Part shown: piece after piece, positions 45,685-58,151 of the stretch
How the letters are laid out: every line of letters begins with the position of its first letter
How positions within the stretch are numbered: position 1 is the first letter of the stretch
Assembly (NCBI GenBank): GCA_022496805.1
Contig: CM040086.1
Coordinates: 16,122,501-16,186,500, forward strand
Length of the DNA stretch: 64,000 nt
Direction: 5' to 3'
DNA from: Pohlia nutans
Lineage: Eukaryota; Streptophyta; Bryopsida; Bryales; Mniaceae
Notes under the pieces: generated by a model
What the model was told of the DNA's origin: nothing
The model's database searches: none
The model's input: the letters and a program-made list of their open reading frames with translations, nothing else
Translations under genes and position numbers: made by a program

Positions 45685-46413
45685 TTAACCCCTAACAGCC
45701 TGCGAGACCCAAAAGTGGTCTTTGGATGATTGGTATTAGTCCCTTGATGAAGAAAGAATGTTGAATTCCATGCATTTTTTGTGTGAAGAGTGTTCATTGG
45801 TCATGCCATCTCTTCAAATTAAATTCAAGTAATTCAAGTCATTTTGGGATTTTCATGAGGTCCCAACTATAAAAGAGTAATAAAAATGGTTCACCACAAA
45901 GTGTATTTTGGATTTTTATACTTTTCTTGCTTAAACTAAATTTAGGCCATGAAAATGAGTTCTATTGCATTTGAGCTTAACTAACAAAATGAAGCTTACA
46001 TAGTCTAAAAACTACTCCACTTTGAATTTTTTTTTAAATTGGATAATTGAGTATTTTATTAGAGTTACAAGTTTGGTGGGTATTACAATAGCGTAGCGAT
46101 TTTCTAAATATAGTAACACGGATGATTTTCATCTACTGTAATGTTCTTCATTGTAAATTACCTCTTTGTTTAAAAAATCAAAGAATTTGAGCATATTTTG
46201 TAATTGATAGGAATTTTCTTTACAATCACTTCAAAAATCATAGTAATTCCAAATTTTCAACAAATTTTATGAAAAATTCACGATTTGTAGTAGACACATG
46301 GATCCATCTATTAAAAATATAAAGTTGAATTTTTATCTTATTTATAGTGGAAAATTGAGTGTAACAGGTAAAACATGATTCCATGGTCATAGGCCTAGGC
46401 ATTTAGGGGTTAA
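45685..46413. mobile_element. TTAA-flanked MITE, 729 bp
   Basis: Begins TTAACCCCTAACAGCC and ends CATTTAGGGGTTAA. The interior has AT-rich sequence with no coding potential; parts resemble 26043-26589 (for example 'AATGAAGTTTA...AGTCTAGTTTGTACTCCAC' versus the segment near 45990). Confidence 0.7.
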
Positions 46414-46646
46414 CTTCATAGTGCGAATATATTCAGCATATAGTATAATTGGATACCACTATCATCGTCTTCCTTGTAATTACACAAAACGTGTAGATAT
46501 TATAAATAAATAAAAATGTGTTTTAGTTTGAAAAATACAATTTAAAACAATCAGTGAATATCACATTAATTGATTTCCAGTGATGATTACATCAGTGTTG
46601 GTTTAGCTAGTGTTGGGTAGAAATAGAAAAATAAATTATTAATAGC

Positions 46647-46754
<108 letters not shown>

Positions 46755-46827
46755 CCTTGAAACCACTTATCTTTGGTTGCTTTCATATTAGAGTTATCCA
46801 AAAACAAAACTGCTCCATGAGTGGAGC

Positions 46828-47375
46828 TTAATCCCTAAATGCCGGAGGGGGTAAGGGCAAAACATAAATGTGTTATAAAAAATTACTTCTTCAACTTTGA
46901 TGAAGTTTGGTTCAAAAGAGAAAATGAGGAGCATGATGTTTAGTAATTATTTATACGGTCAAATTTCAAAAAATAGCTTTTTATCTTCTCATAATGAATT
47001 TAGAAGCATTTAACTTCAAATATTTATCAAAAGTACAAATTTTATTCTTAGAATTTGAAATTTGTTATGATTTGTTAAAACTAAACATTCTATTCTAAAA
47101 GTTAAAAAAGCAAATTTTTCAAAGGAGAGAACATCATTACTTTCCCCAATTAGTAAATTTTCTAACACTAGACAATGTAGAAGTGTTTGTCTTTGAAAAT
47201 TTCTCCCTGGTAGAGTTTAATTCAATTTGACATGATTCATATTGGGTTGGAAAGTAGACTTGATTTCCTATTTGAAAATATTTTTTATTTTCTAAAAAAA
47301 GGTTTTTCCATCTCGGGCAGCCCGTAAAAAAAGGGCATCGACCATCAAATGGATGATCCGTTACTTAGGGATTAA
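46828..47375. mobile_element. TTAA-flanked MITE, reference copy for two worn relatives
   Basis: Begins TTAATCCCTAAATGCCGG and ends CCGTTACTTAGGGATTAA. The interior matches 150-715 (direct) and 8957-9440 (inverse). Confidence 0.7.
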
Positions 47376-48851
47376 GTGAAGTTCTCTTCCTATAATTACA
47401 ATTACATTTTTTGACATTCATTGTTCATGAATGGTCTCAGTGGTCGGGTGTCTTTACTTAAGGGAACTTGTAGGAACTCTCTTTTAGCATTAAAGAGGTC
47501 ACGAGTTTTTTGGGGTGATTTTATGACTCAAGTGTTCACACTAGGGGGTAGATGGAGGTGTTATATATAGAATCTTGGTCTCTTAGTATAGATCACATAG
47601 TTTGAGGAGGGTAGCGTCTCCAAAAGGCATGCCCTATTGTCCCATTGTGCTTGAAGCACTTAGCTCATGCCTAAATTTTACTTCTTTCACCTACACACAA
47701 TTTGAACATGCCTCTTGAAGAAGTTGTCTTCCCTATACAATTCCACTATTACATGGAGGCATGATATTCAGTTGCCCCCATAAACACAAATACATTTGCA
47801 TTTATGAAATGGAAAAATTCTTACTTTTCATTCTTTTAAAAGTCCAACTCCTAATGTTATACAAGTGTTCTATCTAAAATGAAAAGAATCTAGTTTCATC
47901 TTAGAGAAACATCATGTTAGGCTTAATAAAACCTCAAGTGTATAAGTGGAAAACCTTTTGCAGCCATTAGAGGGAAATGGAGCTTCAAGAATCCCTAGAA
48001 TAGACCCCACCGCCTCCTATAGGGGGCATGCCTTTACAATAAATTTGAAATAAACTAAAATTTAAAAAATAAAATAAAATAGAAACTTGCCAAACCCTGC
48101 CACAGCCCCAATCAAGTGGGGTTTTTGTGTATTTTGTGTATTTTTAATTTTTTTTCATGGTAGAAAAGCCGCGGTCACACGGTCAATGAACTCCACCATA
48201 TCAACATGTGGTTGAACATGTTCATGGCACAATGATTAGAAAAAATGAGGATTACAGGGCCTTTTGAAGCCCTATTTTTCCACTAATGTTATATTTTCAA
48301 ACTTGTAGGTTGGATACATGGACATACTTGTAGTTCAAAAATCACTGCACGGACCATGGTTATTCCAAACTGCTTGGGATGCAAGTATGACAATTTACCG
48401 AAACTATAAGAGCCTTGACCAAAAGGAATACAACATTTGAGTATATAGTTGGATTGTCTCCAATGCTTGAATGACAACAAAGTGAAACCACAAGGCTGCA
48501 ACAATTGTCTAATCAAGAATCGCCTAACGCTAAATATATTTCATGTGAACACCTCTTAGGCCCACTTCAAATGATCAGAAGTAGCAATGATTCAATGTCT
48601 TTAAGTCGACAAATAAAAGAAATTCAAGAGCACAAAGTTAACAACTCCTCAAGATTTGGACTCCAGTCAAAAAGTTCCCCGAATACTCAAACTATAGTGA
48701 ACTTCAAGAGGTGAGATGACTCATTTCAATCTCTTGTTACAAGCAACTTCCACTCATCTGAAACTCAATTTCAAATGTAGAAAAAATCAAATGTAGAATT
48801 TGAACTATATAGCACATGATTGTTGTGTACCAACATCTTGTCTATAACACC
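47376..48851. other. Intergenic DNA, nothing recognised
   Basis: AT-rich, without a convincing frame, repeat end or RNA gene. Confidence 0.5.
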
Positions 48852-49493
48852 ATCATCAGGATTTTCAGACCCCACTGATTCTGCACGATTTCAGTGCGTT
48901 TATCGTTAAACACTGATTCCGCACGTCATACGTGCATTTAGAAGTGTCGTTATGGTACGGAAGTGACATGCATTACTAAGATGTCGATGTAGTGTCTTTT
49001 CAATGATTATAAAAAAAGTGTTGTTTTTGCACAAAAGTTGTGCTTGACGGAATCCGTGCGTTAATCGTGTATCTACATTACATGGCTAATAAGACACGGA
49101 TAATATGCGATTGCTTTGAATGCGGATCTAGTATCGTATACGTATCATATCAACGCCTTTTATTACATTCATGCGATTTCAGCATCTATCATAATGCAAA
49201 TTATTTTCGTACGACATCCGTGTACAATATTTTAATATTTTTGGGAATCTTTTGGAATTTACTGGAATCTTTGAAAATATTTATATTATTTTGGAATATG
49301 TTGGAATATTCCAAGAATCTTCTTTAAATTATACTTACGGTTTAATTTCCCAAAACATTTTTAGATCTACATTTATAGAGTTTAGAAGCAATACACATTA
49401 AAATTTCAAAGAAATAACCTTTTACACTTTTAGAAATCAAATTTGGTATTATTGGTTATCATTGTACTTTTCATCATAGGAGCAAAAAGAAAA

Positions 49494-50000
49494 TAGCTCA
49501 CAACCACTACGATTTTGGCAAAAAATAAATAAATTCAAAATATTATGAAAAAAATCCTAGATATAGAAAAAGTCCTGCATAATCTAGTGCAAAAAACAAA
49601 TTTGGAAAAAAAAAATTCACATAGTTAAAAACATTCAAAGTCCGCTGAAAAAAAAAACAGCTCACAGCCATGATCTGCCATCACGATTTTGGCAAAAAAT
49701 TCAAAAATTCAAAATATTATGAAATAATCCTAGATATAGAAAAAGTCCTGCATAATCTAGTGCAAAAAAAATTTGGAAAAACAGTTTTTTTCACATAGTT
49801 AAAAACATTCAAAGACCGCTGAAAAAAAAAAAAAAAAAAAAAAAAAAACCAGCTCACAGCCATGATCTAACATCACAATTTTGGCCAAGAAAAAAAAAAC
49901 TCAAAATATTTTGAAAAAAATTGTAGACGTAAGAAAAGCCCTGCATGTTGTAGTGCAAAAAAAAAATTCGAAAAAAGAATTATATACACATGGCAAAGAA
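49494..50000. repeat. Threefold tandem repeat, unit about 185 bp
   Basis: Each unit contains CAGCTCACA or AGCTCACAACC-like sequence, TCAAAATATT, AAGTCCTGCATAATCTAGTG and AACATTCAAAG with a poly(A) stretch; one unit has 28 A in a row near 49830. The third unit is more diverged. Confidence 0.75.
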
Positions 50001-50054
50001 TTGCTAATGGTTTCATTCTTTTATAATTACCAAAAGAGTTCCATTCTATGCATT

Positions 50055-50240
50055 GAGAGTTTGTGGTGATTTGGTGGTTTGGAGCTTTGTTGACAATCGG
50101 GAGGTTGTGTGTTCAACTCCCGCCGTCGGCGATAGAGCTTGGGAAGCCATGGTGGGCCCCACCGCGGGTTCGGGCAATTTCCGTGTAGTGGGTAGCGAGG
50201 AAAATTATTTTTTTATATTTTTTTAATATTTTATTTTATA
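50055..50240 (+). mobile_element. tRNA-derived SINE candidate
   Basis: An A-box-like TGGTGGTTTGG at about 50072 and a B-box-like TGTTCAACTCC at about 50110 lie about 37 bp apart, as in a pol III tRNA-type promoter. They are followed by a GC-rich body (GGGCCCCACCGCGGGTTCGG) and a T-rich tail. It is GC-rich inside a very AT-rich host element, suggesting separate insertion. It is not a folded tRNA gene. Confidence 0.5.
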
Positions 50241-50591
50241 TTTTTTAATAATATTATTTTGATCAAATTTAGATATAGAAAGAAAATAAAATCTAGATAT
50301 GGAAAAGATGATGCCACACGAAAAATGCACTTAATCAATGTAGTTTTAAAGACGATTAAAACACGACATTTGACGACTATAAAGAGTGCTGAATTCATAC
50401 ATTTTCAATAGATGTATCAATCGTGTCGAATCAGTACTATATCCGTTTGTACGAACATGATGTCATATCAGTGTAGTTGCGATGAATGACGCAACGATGC
50501 GGAATCAATGCGAAAACTGTACGAACCCTTGAAATATCGGAAATCGCACTGAAATCGTGCAGAATCAGTTGGGTCCGAAATTCCTGATGAT

Positions 50592-51603
50592 GTAATTTTG
50601 TGATTTATTACTAATTTCTTCAATTCCAAAAGGACATTTTTATAAAGTCCAAAGAGCCCAGAAAGGGGTACTTATATCAAACTTGAACCCAAAAGTGAAT
50701 GAAAAGTGCTTGTATACAATGTTGTAAATTCAGGGTGGTAAGAGTTACAAAATATGAACACAATTATATAGTAATATCTAAATTTGTGCCTATTTAGCTA
50801 CTTTAAAAAAAGTCTCAATATCCTAAATTGATGAACAATAATGATTGCCTACTTATGATGAATGCGGTTGTGATTCATTCACGGACTATATAGAGGGACA
50901 TAAAGAAGTTCAAAGGTGAGGAGACAATATCTTTAACAGTGAATTTTTGGATATGATGATAGTGGTCAGAGAGTGAGTTGAGGGGGAAGGAAGTGGATGC
51001 TCTTAGAGAGAATGCATATTGGTAAATAGTTTCATTAGCAAACCAGATAAAATTTCAAACTTTGTTTGACTATCATTACAAGTGCACTAGTTAGTGCATT
51101 CCCGCTGCCACTCACTAATTTCTCGACATTTAACACTATATAAATATTTATTGTTTCTGTGCAAGAATGCAATACTTTTGAATTGGATACCTACTGTATT
51201 ATTGTAATTGAGACTCAGGAAGTGTATTGGAAATATCTGTCGACTTGGATGGTTTGTGAAGTGACTTTCTTGGGATATGGCAGCCCTAAATTTTGAGGCA
51301 ACCTGATTGCACTAAATAATTAGTGTAAGTTAATTGATCACGATTACAGAGCAGGGATCTCATATATTTCATCTGTCAGTCCCTTGGATCATCATAATGT
51401 GCATCTGACTTCAACAGGAAAGAACTGCTGTACAAACAACTGAAACATTGTTCAAACCATGAACCCACTGACACACAATTGCAAAAAAGTCATGATCACG
51501 AGTTCATGAAGTGCAACCAAACACAACTCTCGTTTCATTTTCACATTGATAAACATGATATACAAACCGGCCACATGGGCATGTCAGCTAGAACACTAAT
51601 TGA
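50592..51603. other. Intergenic DNA, possible old MITE at about 50780-51005
   Basis: The segment 50780-51005 shares blocks with about 29030-29170 (ACAATAATGATT, ACTATATAGAGGGACA) and ends GGATGCTCTTA, similar to Harbinger-like ends. The other border is unclear. No gene. Confidence 0.4.
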
Positions 51604-54566
51604 TCACATATCAAAGTCTGTATCTTCAGAGGGGATGTCCTCCAATTCGCGATCGGGCTGCACCCACCGGCCGTCCTGTGTCCTGACCAGGCCCTTGTTC
51701 TCTAGCTGCCACCAGCACTCGGGAACAAAATGGTGCGCCTTCAAGAAATTGCAGCTCTTGTTCACTAAAGCCAGCTGGCGCCCCGTGGTCAGCTTGAAGG
51801 GTTTGCCCTTGCCCTGGTGGCCATCAATGAGGTGCAAGTACTGCTCCATGTTGTGGACGTTACCCTTGCTGGCACGGTTAGGGTCCAAGTAAGGCGAGTC
51901 CAAGTTGTTGAGCTCCAGCTCCGTCCCAACATGAATGTATGTGAACGGAAACTGATCGATGATCTTCTCCAACCATCGCGTGTTGTCCGTGTTTTCGTTG
52001 ATGAAGACACCCGGCACACGTGGCACAAAGTCGTTCACGTTCACCAAGCGCAGCACCTTCAATGAAACCATCCCTTCCCAAAGTTACTCATGCTTCCATT
52101 TCATAGTGTACTCCAGGAAACCAGGACCAGTTCATTCTAAGCAGTACAGTTACAATCTGTAATGTATTTTCCTATGCTCACAATCTTCTTAGTGTTTCTC
52201 ATATTTTTTTTTAACTTGGACTCAACTCGTGACACATAGATAGAGTACTCCATAGGCTTGCCACATCATGTACCCGCTGCATGCTACCACCTTGTTGCTT
52301 TGCACCCAATACATGCCGTAGCGGGGTAGTTCTCTATCTAGTTCATTGGCCAGTGTGAATGATAAAATGCTTTTCTTCACTTTTCTTATCATTATCCTGT
52401 CATCATGTGGGGTCTCAAACAAACCGAAAAAAGCATAACTTAAGAACTGGGATCCACATGAATAATAAAACTCAGCTTGTCAGATATTTTAATTCACAAT
52501 TTACAGAACTGTACCCACAAAAACCTCAAATAGAATGAGACAAAGAATAACTTTGCTCTGTTAGACAAAAGTATCCTACTCGGTCTCAGTGCGTGTTATA
52601 TTATTTTACATATTGCCATGGAATTTGACGCCATTTGTTTCAAAAGTGAACAAAGGTTGACTGCTAAACATTCTGTTATATAAAAAGCCAATCTTGCTTT
52701 ATTTTTTATTTTTTGATATGGAAATGAAAGTAAGTTCATTGCAAGAGCTTCGAAAACTGACCTTGACACCGAGTTCCTTGAGGCGGTCGCGGAAGGCGTC
52801 GTTGCCGACGCGCGGCCCGGCGAAGGAGAACACCGTCACGGGAACGACTTTCTTGTTCTCAGGGTTGGGTAAGTCGACGGCCGGCATGGCCGTTTTGGTG
52901 TCCCAGTCCTCGGGGACGATCGCATGCTTCCCGACAATGTTGAGCCCCGACTGCGCAATGTCGTACGCGTTCAGGGTGGCCAGCGCGGACCCCAGGCTGT
53001 GGCCGCAGATGGTGATGCTGAGCTCCTCGCCTTCGTACAGGTCCAGCAACCGCTTCAACTCCGTCAACACCTGCAACAACAAACTCTCCAGTTCAATATA
53101 TGCCAGTACCACATGGGCACTACGCATTCAAGACAGAGTAACATTCTAGCAAACTTGAGGACGAGAATCGAGTACAAAGTTACGTATGTCGATCTGCACC
53201 AGCAACACTTTGTTGTAGTGCAAATACTGTGAGCCATGGGCCACACTAGTTTGTGTAATAGGACACACCAAGTCTTAAAAATGTGTAGTTCACGATACAT
53301 CAAGCTCTACCACTTGAAATGGGCAGAATCTCAGGTTCATAGGAAATGATTGAAGCTGTCGCTTGTTTCTTATTACGAGGCTCCAGCTGTCTGTAACTAG
53401 GGCTTGATAAGTTAGGGAAGGAGGGAGTGCACTAGTCAGAACGTGCACGTACCTGGGTGCGCGAACTGGTCTTGTTGAATCGAGTGTTAGGGTTCTTGGC
53501 AGTGTACAAGGACAGAAACCCGGTCTCCACTTGAATCGCGGGCCCTGCTTTCTTGGGGCGCTTATCCATGGCCATCGGCGACAAGGCTTGTTTGAAGTTG
53601 GCCGCCCACTCGCTGCTGCGGATGGTTCCACGCCACGCGATCATAATGTCGCGGCGACCGAGCTGCTTGATCTTCTCTTCGTCAGTGCACACCGCGACGT
53701 ATCTAAATTTCCATCAATCAATCAATCAACAGTTAGACCTTAGATACATGCATATATCATCAGGGTCTCATATGCGATTTCTCTGCAAGTCTCACTTTTC
53801 CCACTGAGTCTTAAAGCTTCTTATTCACCAGTTTAATGTTGCTTCACCAGTTCAACAAGTGTCAACTGTTGAAGCTCGATGGGAAAAGTGAGACTATTTA
53901 AAGGGAAACGCACACGGGGAAACCATTATACGGTTTCTTTGCTAATTAATAGTCTAGCTAGACTGATCAATACAGTCGATTTGCACGGGCCACGCACCCC
54001 ATCCAATTGGAGTCCGTGCTCCACGACTCTGTGCCGCGAGCGGGCGCGGGCTTCTTGAAGAAGTGCGGCGCCTCCACGTTGGCGGTGGCGTAGAAGTAGC
54101 GCGAGACCTCGTAGCCGGTCTTGAAGAGGCCCACCTTGTCGAACATCTTGGCCTTGTTGTAGCGGGCGCTACCGCAGTACTTGGAGTGCTCGTCGAAGTC
54201 GAACGTGTCGTACGTGGCCTGCACGAACTCCCCGTAACGCAGAATCTCCTCTCGCAGCGTCAAGTCCAGCGGGTCCAGCAGGCCCTCCCAGTCCTTCTCG
54301 CCTGCGATCTCGCGCCATCGCCGCGCCAGGTCGCGGGGCGCAGGCTCGTTCGCCACTCTGCCGCTGCTGGGGTCGGCTGAAATGACCTGCTTGGAATCGC
54401 TGTTGATCACTGCACTCACCACTGGTAAGCTCCTCCTCACACATGGTCTCGTCACTGGCACTACCACTGCTGACCCCCGCTGCCATCCCGATTGGCATGT
54501 TCCCAGCGGCAGCGCTTGCGGTCTCGTCACCACGGCGTGTGACCCCATCAACGCTCCCATCGCCAT
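51604..54566 (-). CDS. DAD1-like phospholipase A1 (class III lipase), plastid-targeted, 4 exons, 526 aa
   Basis: Predicted acyl hydrolase of the DAD1/PLA1-I family, which releases fatty acids from membrane lipids; some plant members feed oxylipin synthesis. Exons: 53998-54566, 53453-53702, 52762-53070, 51604-52056. The frame closes exactly, with a split Gly codon at intron 1. The first 56 residues lack acidic residues and are rich in Val, Arg, Ser and Pro, like a chloroplast transit peptide. Landmarks are [20 protein letters not shown] and KYCGSARYN, then SNWMGYVAV across the splice, and [16 protein letters not shown]. The nucleophile elbow is [15 protein letters not shown] (Ser298), followed by [11 protein letters not shown], the likely catalytic Asp385 in [11 protein letters not shown], and His in [13 protein letters not shown] (His444 or His451). 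ATG 54566 is chosen because the upstream in-frame codons have no ATG. Exons are far richer in GC than the surroundings. All key residues are present. Confidence 0.93.
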
Positions 54567-55081
54567 CGCGTCTCGATGAGCTCGACAAATCAATCAACTT
54601 TCACAGTCCGAGCCTGGTCCTGCAGAACCTGCAATGAGAATACAGATTCCACCTCAACGTACCGACAGAGTACCGAGTTCTTGTCTAAGAGACACTAGAG
54701 CCGTAATTGAAAATTTTCATGCCGATCAATACACCTGCATAGAACGTGATTGCACACGAAGGAAGTGGAGGCAAACAAATGCTAACACTGCAGTACAAGC
54801 ACGATGATCGACTTCTGATCGACCCAATTCAAGACGAGCTAGCAAGCAATTCCTTAGAAGATTGAATTACAACACTGTGCTGATCGGGAAGCTTAGTACC
54901 TTGGTGTGTTGCAGCTAGCAGGTCGTAGTCGATCAGCCCTTGTCGCCGCACATCGTCTGAGACCGAGACAGAAGTGGGGATGGTTGCAGGGAGTGATCGG
55001 ATCGGGACAATTGAGGGGGAGAAGCCGGCAGAGTAAGATCGATCGGATCCGAACACGCAGGCGATGCATGCGCAAGTGGTG

Positions 55082-55089
55082 TATTTATG
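55082..55089 (-). promoter_or_regulatory. Possible TATA element of the lipase gene
   Basis: The minus strand reads TCATAAATAC about 515 bp upstream of the ATG. A donor-like AAG|GTACTAAG at about 54898 and an acceptor-like TTGCAG|G at about 54636 would allow a 5'-leader intron between them. Inferred only. Confidence 0.3.
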
Positions 55090-55361
55090 AATGAAGTGTG
55101 CTAGCTTAGCTTGTCTGGTTGACGACAAGATCAGACGGCCAGGTCTCGGGAGCTGCATCCGATCGTCGAGGATGAGGGAGTGCGGGACATGGCTACACGA
55201 GGTTCTTGTGGGAGCACGAGATGTGCTGGAGGAGACGATGATCCACCCGGCCGGGCGGCATCCCTCCCTCCCTGCCTCCATAAAAACACCCGACTTTTAC
55301 TTTTACAGCAAGTTACTACCTGACAGGAGGTGCATCCTGTCAGGACGAGGATTGGAGCTTA

Positions 55362-55882
55362 GAGTTTCTCCAACCATGCACGGTAAAAGCGACTCATTAA
55401 AATTACTCATCTATGTTTGAAGAGCCTTTCAACTCAAATTCCCCACCCTCTTGAAAACGCTCAGAAGGTACATTAAATAGTCAATGAATCAATCAAAAAT
55501 AGAATGTGGAATATAGTTAAGAAAGTTCGAATTTGAAGTATCATTTAAGGTTGGATAACCCATTACCACCACGACACCTAAAACCACCAACTTCAACACC
55601 ATTCCTTCATTTCAGGGAGGAAATGTAAGTTGTCGGTACATGACTTAACTTTTGAGCAATTCATGCATAAGTCATGTATTGATAGTCTACATTTCCTTCC
55701 TAAAATGTAAGAGGGGTGTAGAAGTTGGCGGTTTTAGGTGTCGTGGTGGTAATGGGTTATCCAACCTTATCACACATGCTAAGATAGAGGGTTCGAGAGG
55801 CTTTTTCATAAAGCCCTTAACATTTTTCATTCGCTAAATTGGAGTGTGTTACATCCTTGGGCGAGCCCCATTGGAGATGCTT
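55362..55882. mobile_element. PIF/Harbinger-like MITE, copy 4, interrupted by a TA element
   Basis: Ends GAGTTTCTCCAACCATGC and ATTGGAGATGCTT are flanked by TTA. Aligning it with 35825-36126 gives the same interior except for a 220-bp insertion at 55548-55767. It lies about 0.8 kb upstream of the lipase start codon. Confidence 0.8.
55548..55767. mobile_element. TA-flanked MITE with about 40-bp perfect ends, inserted in the Harbinger-like MITE
   Basis: Left TA|AGGTTGGATAACCCATTACC continues through ACCACCACGACACCTAAAACC and is matched exactly at the right end. The uninterrupted homologue at 36011-36030 has a single TA at this position, confirming a TA target duplication. The perfect ends suggest recent insertion. 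Confidence 0.85.
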
Positions 55883-55959
55883 TTACACCTTAGGGAAAGT
55901 AAAAAAAAAAAACATGTTTTTATGCTAGTAATACTCCTTCCCTCCTCTTCTCATACATT

Positions 55960-56263
55960 GGAGCATCCGCACCTGTGCCCTCAAAGAGTTTAAAACACAC
56001 AATAATTAAATGATAAAATGCTAAAGGGCCTTCAAAAATGCCTCTTGACCCTCAATCATAGAGTGTTAAAAAATGGCCCTTCAAATTTAAGTTTAGTTGT
56101 CCATATCCTACAATCTACTTGTGATTGGTATATTGACTATTTGATGGGCACTTTTGATGCTTGAGGGGCATTCAAGAGTGGGGGAGTGTAAATTCAAGGG
56201 CTCTTCAAATGCAGATGCCTAATTTTAGTTAATCAACTTTAGTGTGTATGGATGTGAATTTTT
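55960..56263. mobile_element. PIF/Harbinger-like MITE, copy 5, inverted, worn right end
   Basis: Starts GGAGCATCCGCACC, and the interior matches copy 1 (4245-4546) closely (GCTAAAGGGCCTTCAAAAATG; GGCATTCAAGAGTGGGGGAG). The right end is decayed and overlaps the start of the next element. Confidence 0.6.
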
Positions 56264-56266
56264 TTA

Positions 56267-58151
56267 GAGCATGTCCAATAGCACTGGGTACTTTTGAGGA
56301 ACCAGTGCTATAATTTGGTATAGCTTGATGCACTTGCTACAAAGTTCGCCCCAACAACAACCCACTCAACTGCAAGAAATAGTATTGTATGCGCCAAAGC
56401 TTGAGTTGTTCTGGCCATTTCCATAAACTTTGGTGCAAACAAATTACAAACACCAAGCAAGCATCTTTGTTCAATATATGATTAGATAATGGACATGAAG
56501 AATATTTATTGGCACATGCTTCAAGATCATCAAGTTCTTTATAGAATCTTCTTTTAATAAGTTGCCCTAGTATTCACACAATAAGTGTTGTATAGCTTCT
56601 TCGTCTCTAACATTCATCTAAGTTAGAAAAAAAGCCTCCAAATTAAAGTTTGGTGGATTAGTCCATTCAAGCTAATACGAGCCAAAGGTGCCTCGTTTTT
56701 AATGCTTTGGTGAGTCCTTTTGAAAGTCCTTTGGATACTCGTTAAAGACAGAAAAAAGGTCATGATTTTCATTCAAAGAACAATTTTTTATTGTGTTGAT
56801 TTCAATTTTCATTCATATAATTATCATTCTCATTTCCATAGTTTCTACCTAAAAAGTATTATTTATTGTTTAAAAAAGTCTTTTGTGAGTCATTAAAACC
56901 AATGACGATAGAGCTATTCTTGTACTTTTAATACCCAATTTTTTACAACATTGCTTTCATCTTATACTAAGATAACTATACCTTAAAGTGTGCACGAAAA
57001 CCCTGGAGAGCAATTTTTATGAAATCTATCAAAACTCAACAAACTTGTATGTTGGCAAGTTCCAGGGAAGGCCATAGCAAGTGGAATTTTTCAATTCCAA
57101 CTCAAAATGAGTAAAATCTTGGACACCAAAGTTAAAATTGATGCCTGACTAAACATGTCTTGAAGAGCGACAGTAATCCCCTATAGAAGATGCGTACTTG
57201 AGAAGAAGAGAAGCCATTAATTCACATGTGCAAAACTAAAATAAACGCTACATTTTACTATAAACCATGTAAAATCATGTTAAAAATGAAACTAATATTT
57301 GACTGTTAACTCTGTCAATCATATACAGAAAGGAACTAATTTTTAGTGTTACTTTGGTTAGGTGTTGACTTACAACGGGAGTCACTAATGCCATAAATCA
57401 ATTGCTATGAACCCATGAGAAAAAAATGATTTCTTAAAGTGTCCCATCTTTAAGTGTCAGAGCATAAGTTAAGTTAAACTGTTGTACCTCTGGAGTTTGT
57501 GCGGTGATTGGACCACTAAAATTACTGTCCATGTTCAATACTTCTGAGAAGTTATTCTCACTGTACAATTTGAAGTATCGTGCTTCTGAGCCAATGGAAC
57601 CCATAAGTTTAGTGCTTACTCAACAGAGATAGCCGTCAAATTGAACATTAATATTACCAGAAATCATCATAACTTACATATCTAAAATATCTTCATAAAT
57701 GGATGCCACTATGTGTAAACTACAATTGTATCTTTTTCTATTATGTTTTCAAAGATATCATATTATCAAATCACTACTTACTAATGGTGGTGATGAGGAT
57801 TACTAGTAAGTGCCCACTCCAACAACCAAAATTAATACTTATCTCTCCTAAATTAGTTCATTATCAATGACATACAATTTACAAGTGAACAACGCACCAT
57901 TCAAGTGAATTAGCTTGCAGTCCATTTAAAGGAATGGTTGCTTATATGTATAGTTACCTTATGTATAATTTTATATACGTGTTGCAAACATTGACATATA
58001 TCACTTTCCTTTTTACTAAAAATTTAAATCAAACATCACATTGAAAATGCCTCCAAAGAAGCATCAAAAAAGTACTTTTGACAACTTAGTTGGTTTGTGT
58101 TAGCTTGAATGGACCCATACATATTTGGTTTTAGAGTTGTTGTACTTGCTT
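56267..58151. mobile_element. TTA-flanked element related to 63304-63719, with a 1.4-kb internal insert
   Basis: The left end GAGCATGTCCAATAGCAC and first 390 bp align with the start of 63304-63719 (CCAAGCAAGCATC...; GGCACATGCTTCAAGATCATC). The right end (GAGTTGTTGTACTTGCTT|TTA) aligns with its tail. Between them lies about 1.45 kb bounded by TCCATTCAAGCTAA (about 56663) and its inverse TTAGCTTGAATGGA (about 58100), a second inverted-repeat element. No transposase frame is evident. Confidence 0.5.

Larger units (their letters stand above)
48852..50591. mobile_element. 1.74-kb element with about 47-bp terminal inverted repeats
   Basis: Left ATCATCAGGATTTTCAGACC through ATTTCAGTGCG is matched in inverse by CGCACTGAAATCGTGC through CCTGATGAT at the right, with few mismatches. 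Both subterminal zones are rich in CpG-containing words (CGTGCG, ATCGTGT, GCGGAAT). No protein frame. The interior holds a triplicated AT-rich unit and a SINE-like insert. The long terminal repeat would suit a Mutator-like element, but no 9-bp target duplication is apparent. Confidence 0.65.

Noticed and set aside
50072..50125. A tRNA gene
   Set aside because: A- and B-box-like motifs are present, but no cloverleaf with acceptor stem and anticodon could be folded, so a SINE is more likely.
51479..54637. Many long frames overlapping the lipase exons
   Set aside because: They are shadow frames caused by the high GC content of the lipase coding sequence; only the spliced minus-strand chain has the lipase motifs and closes.
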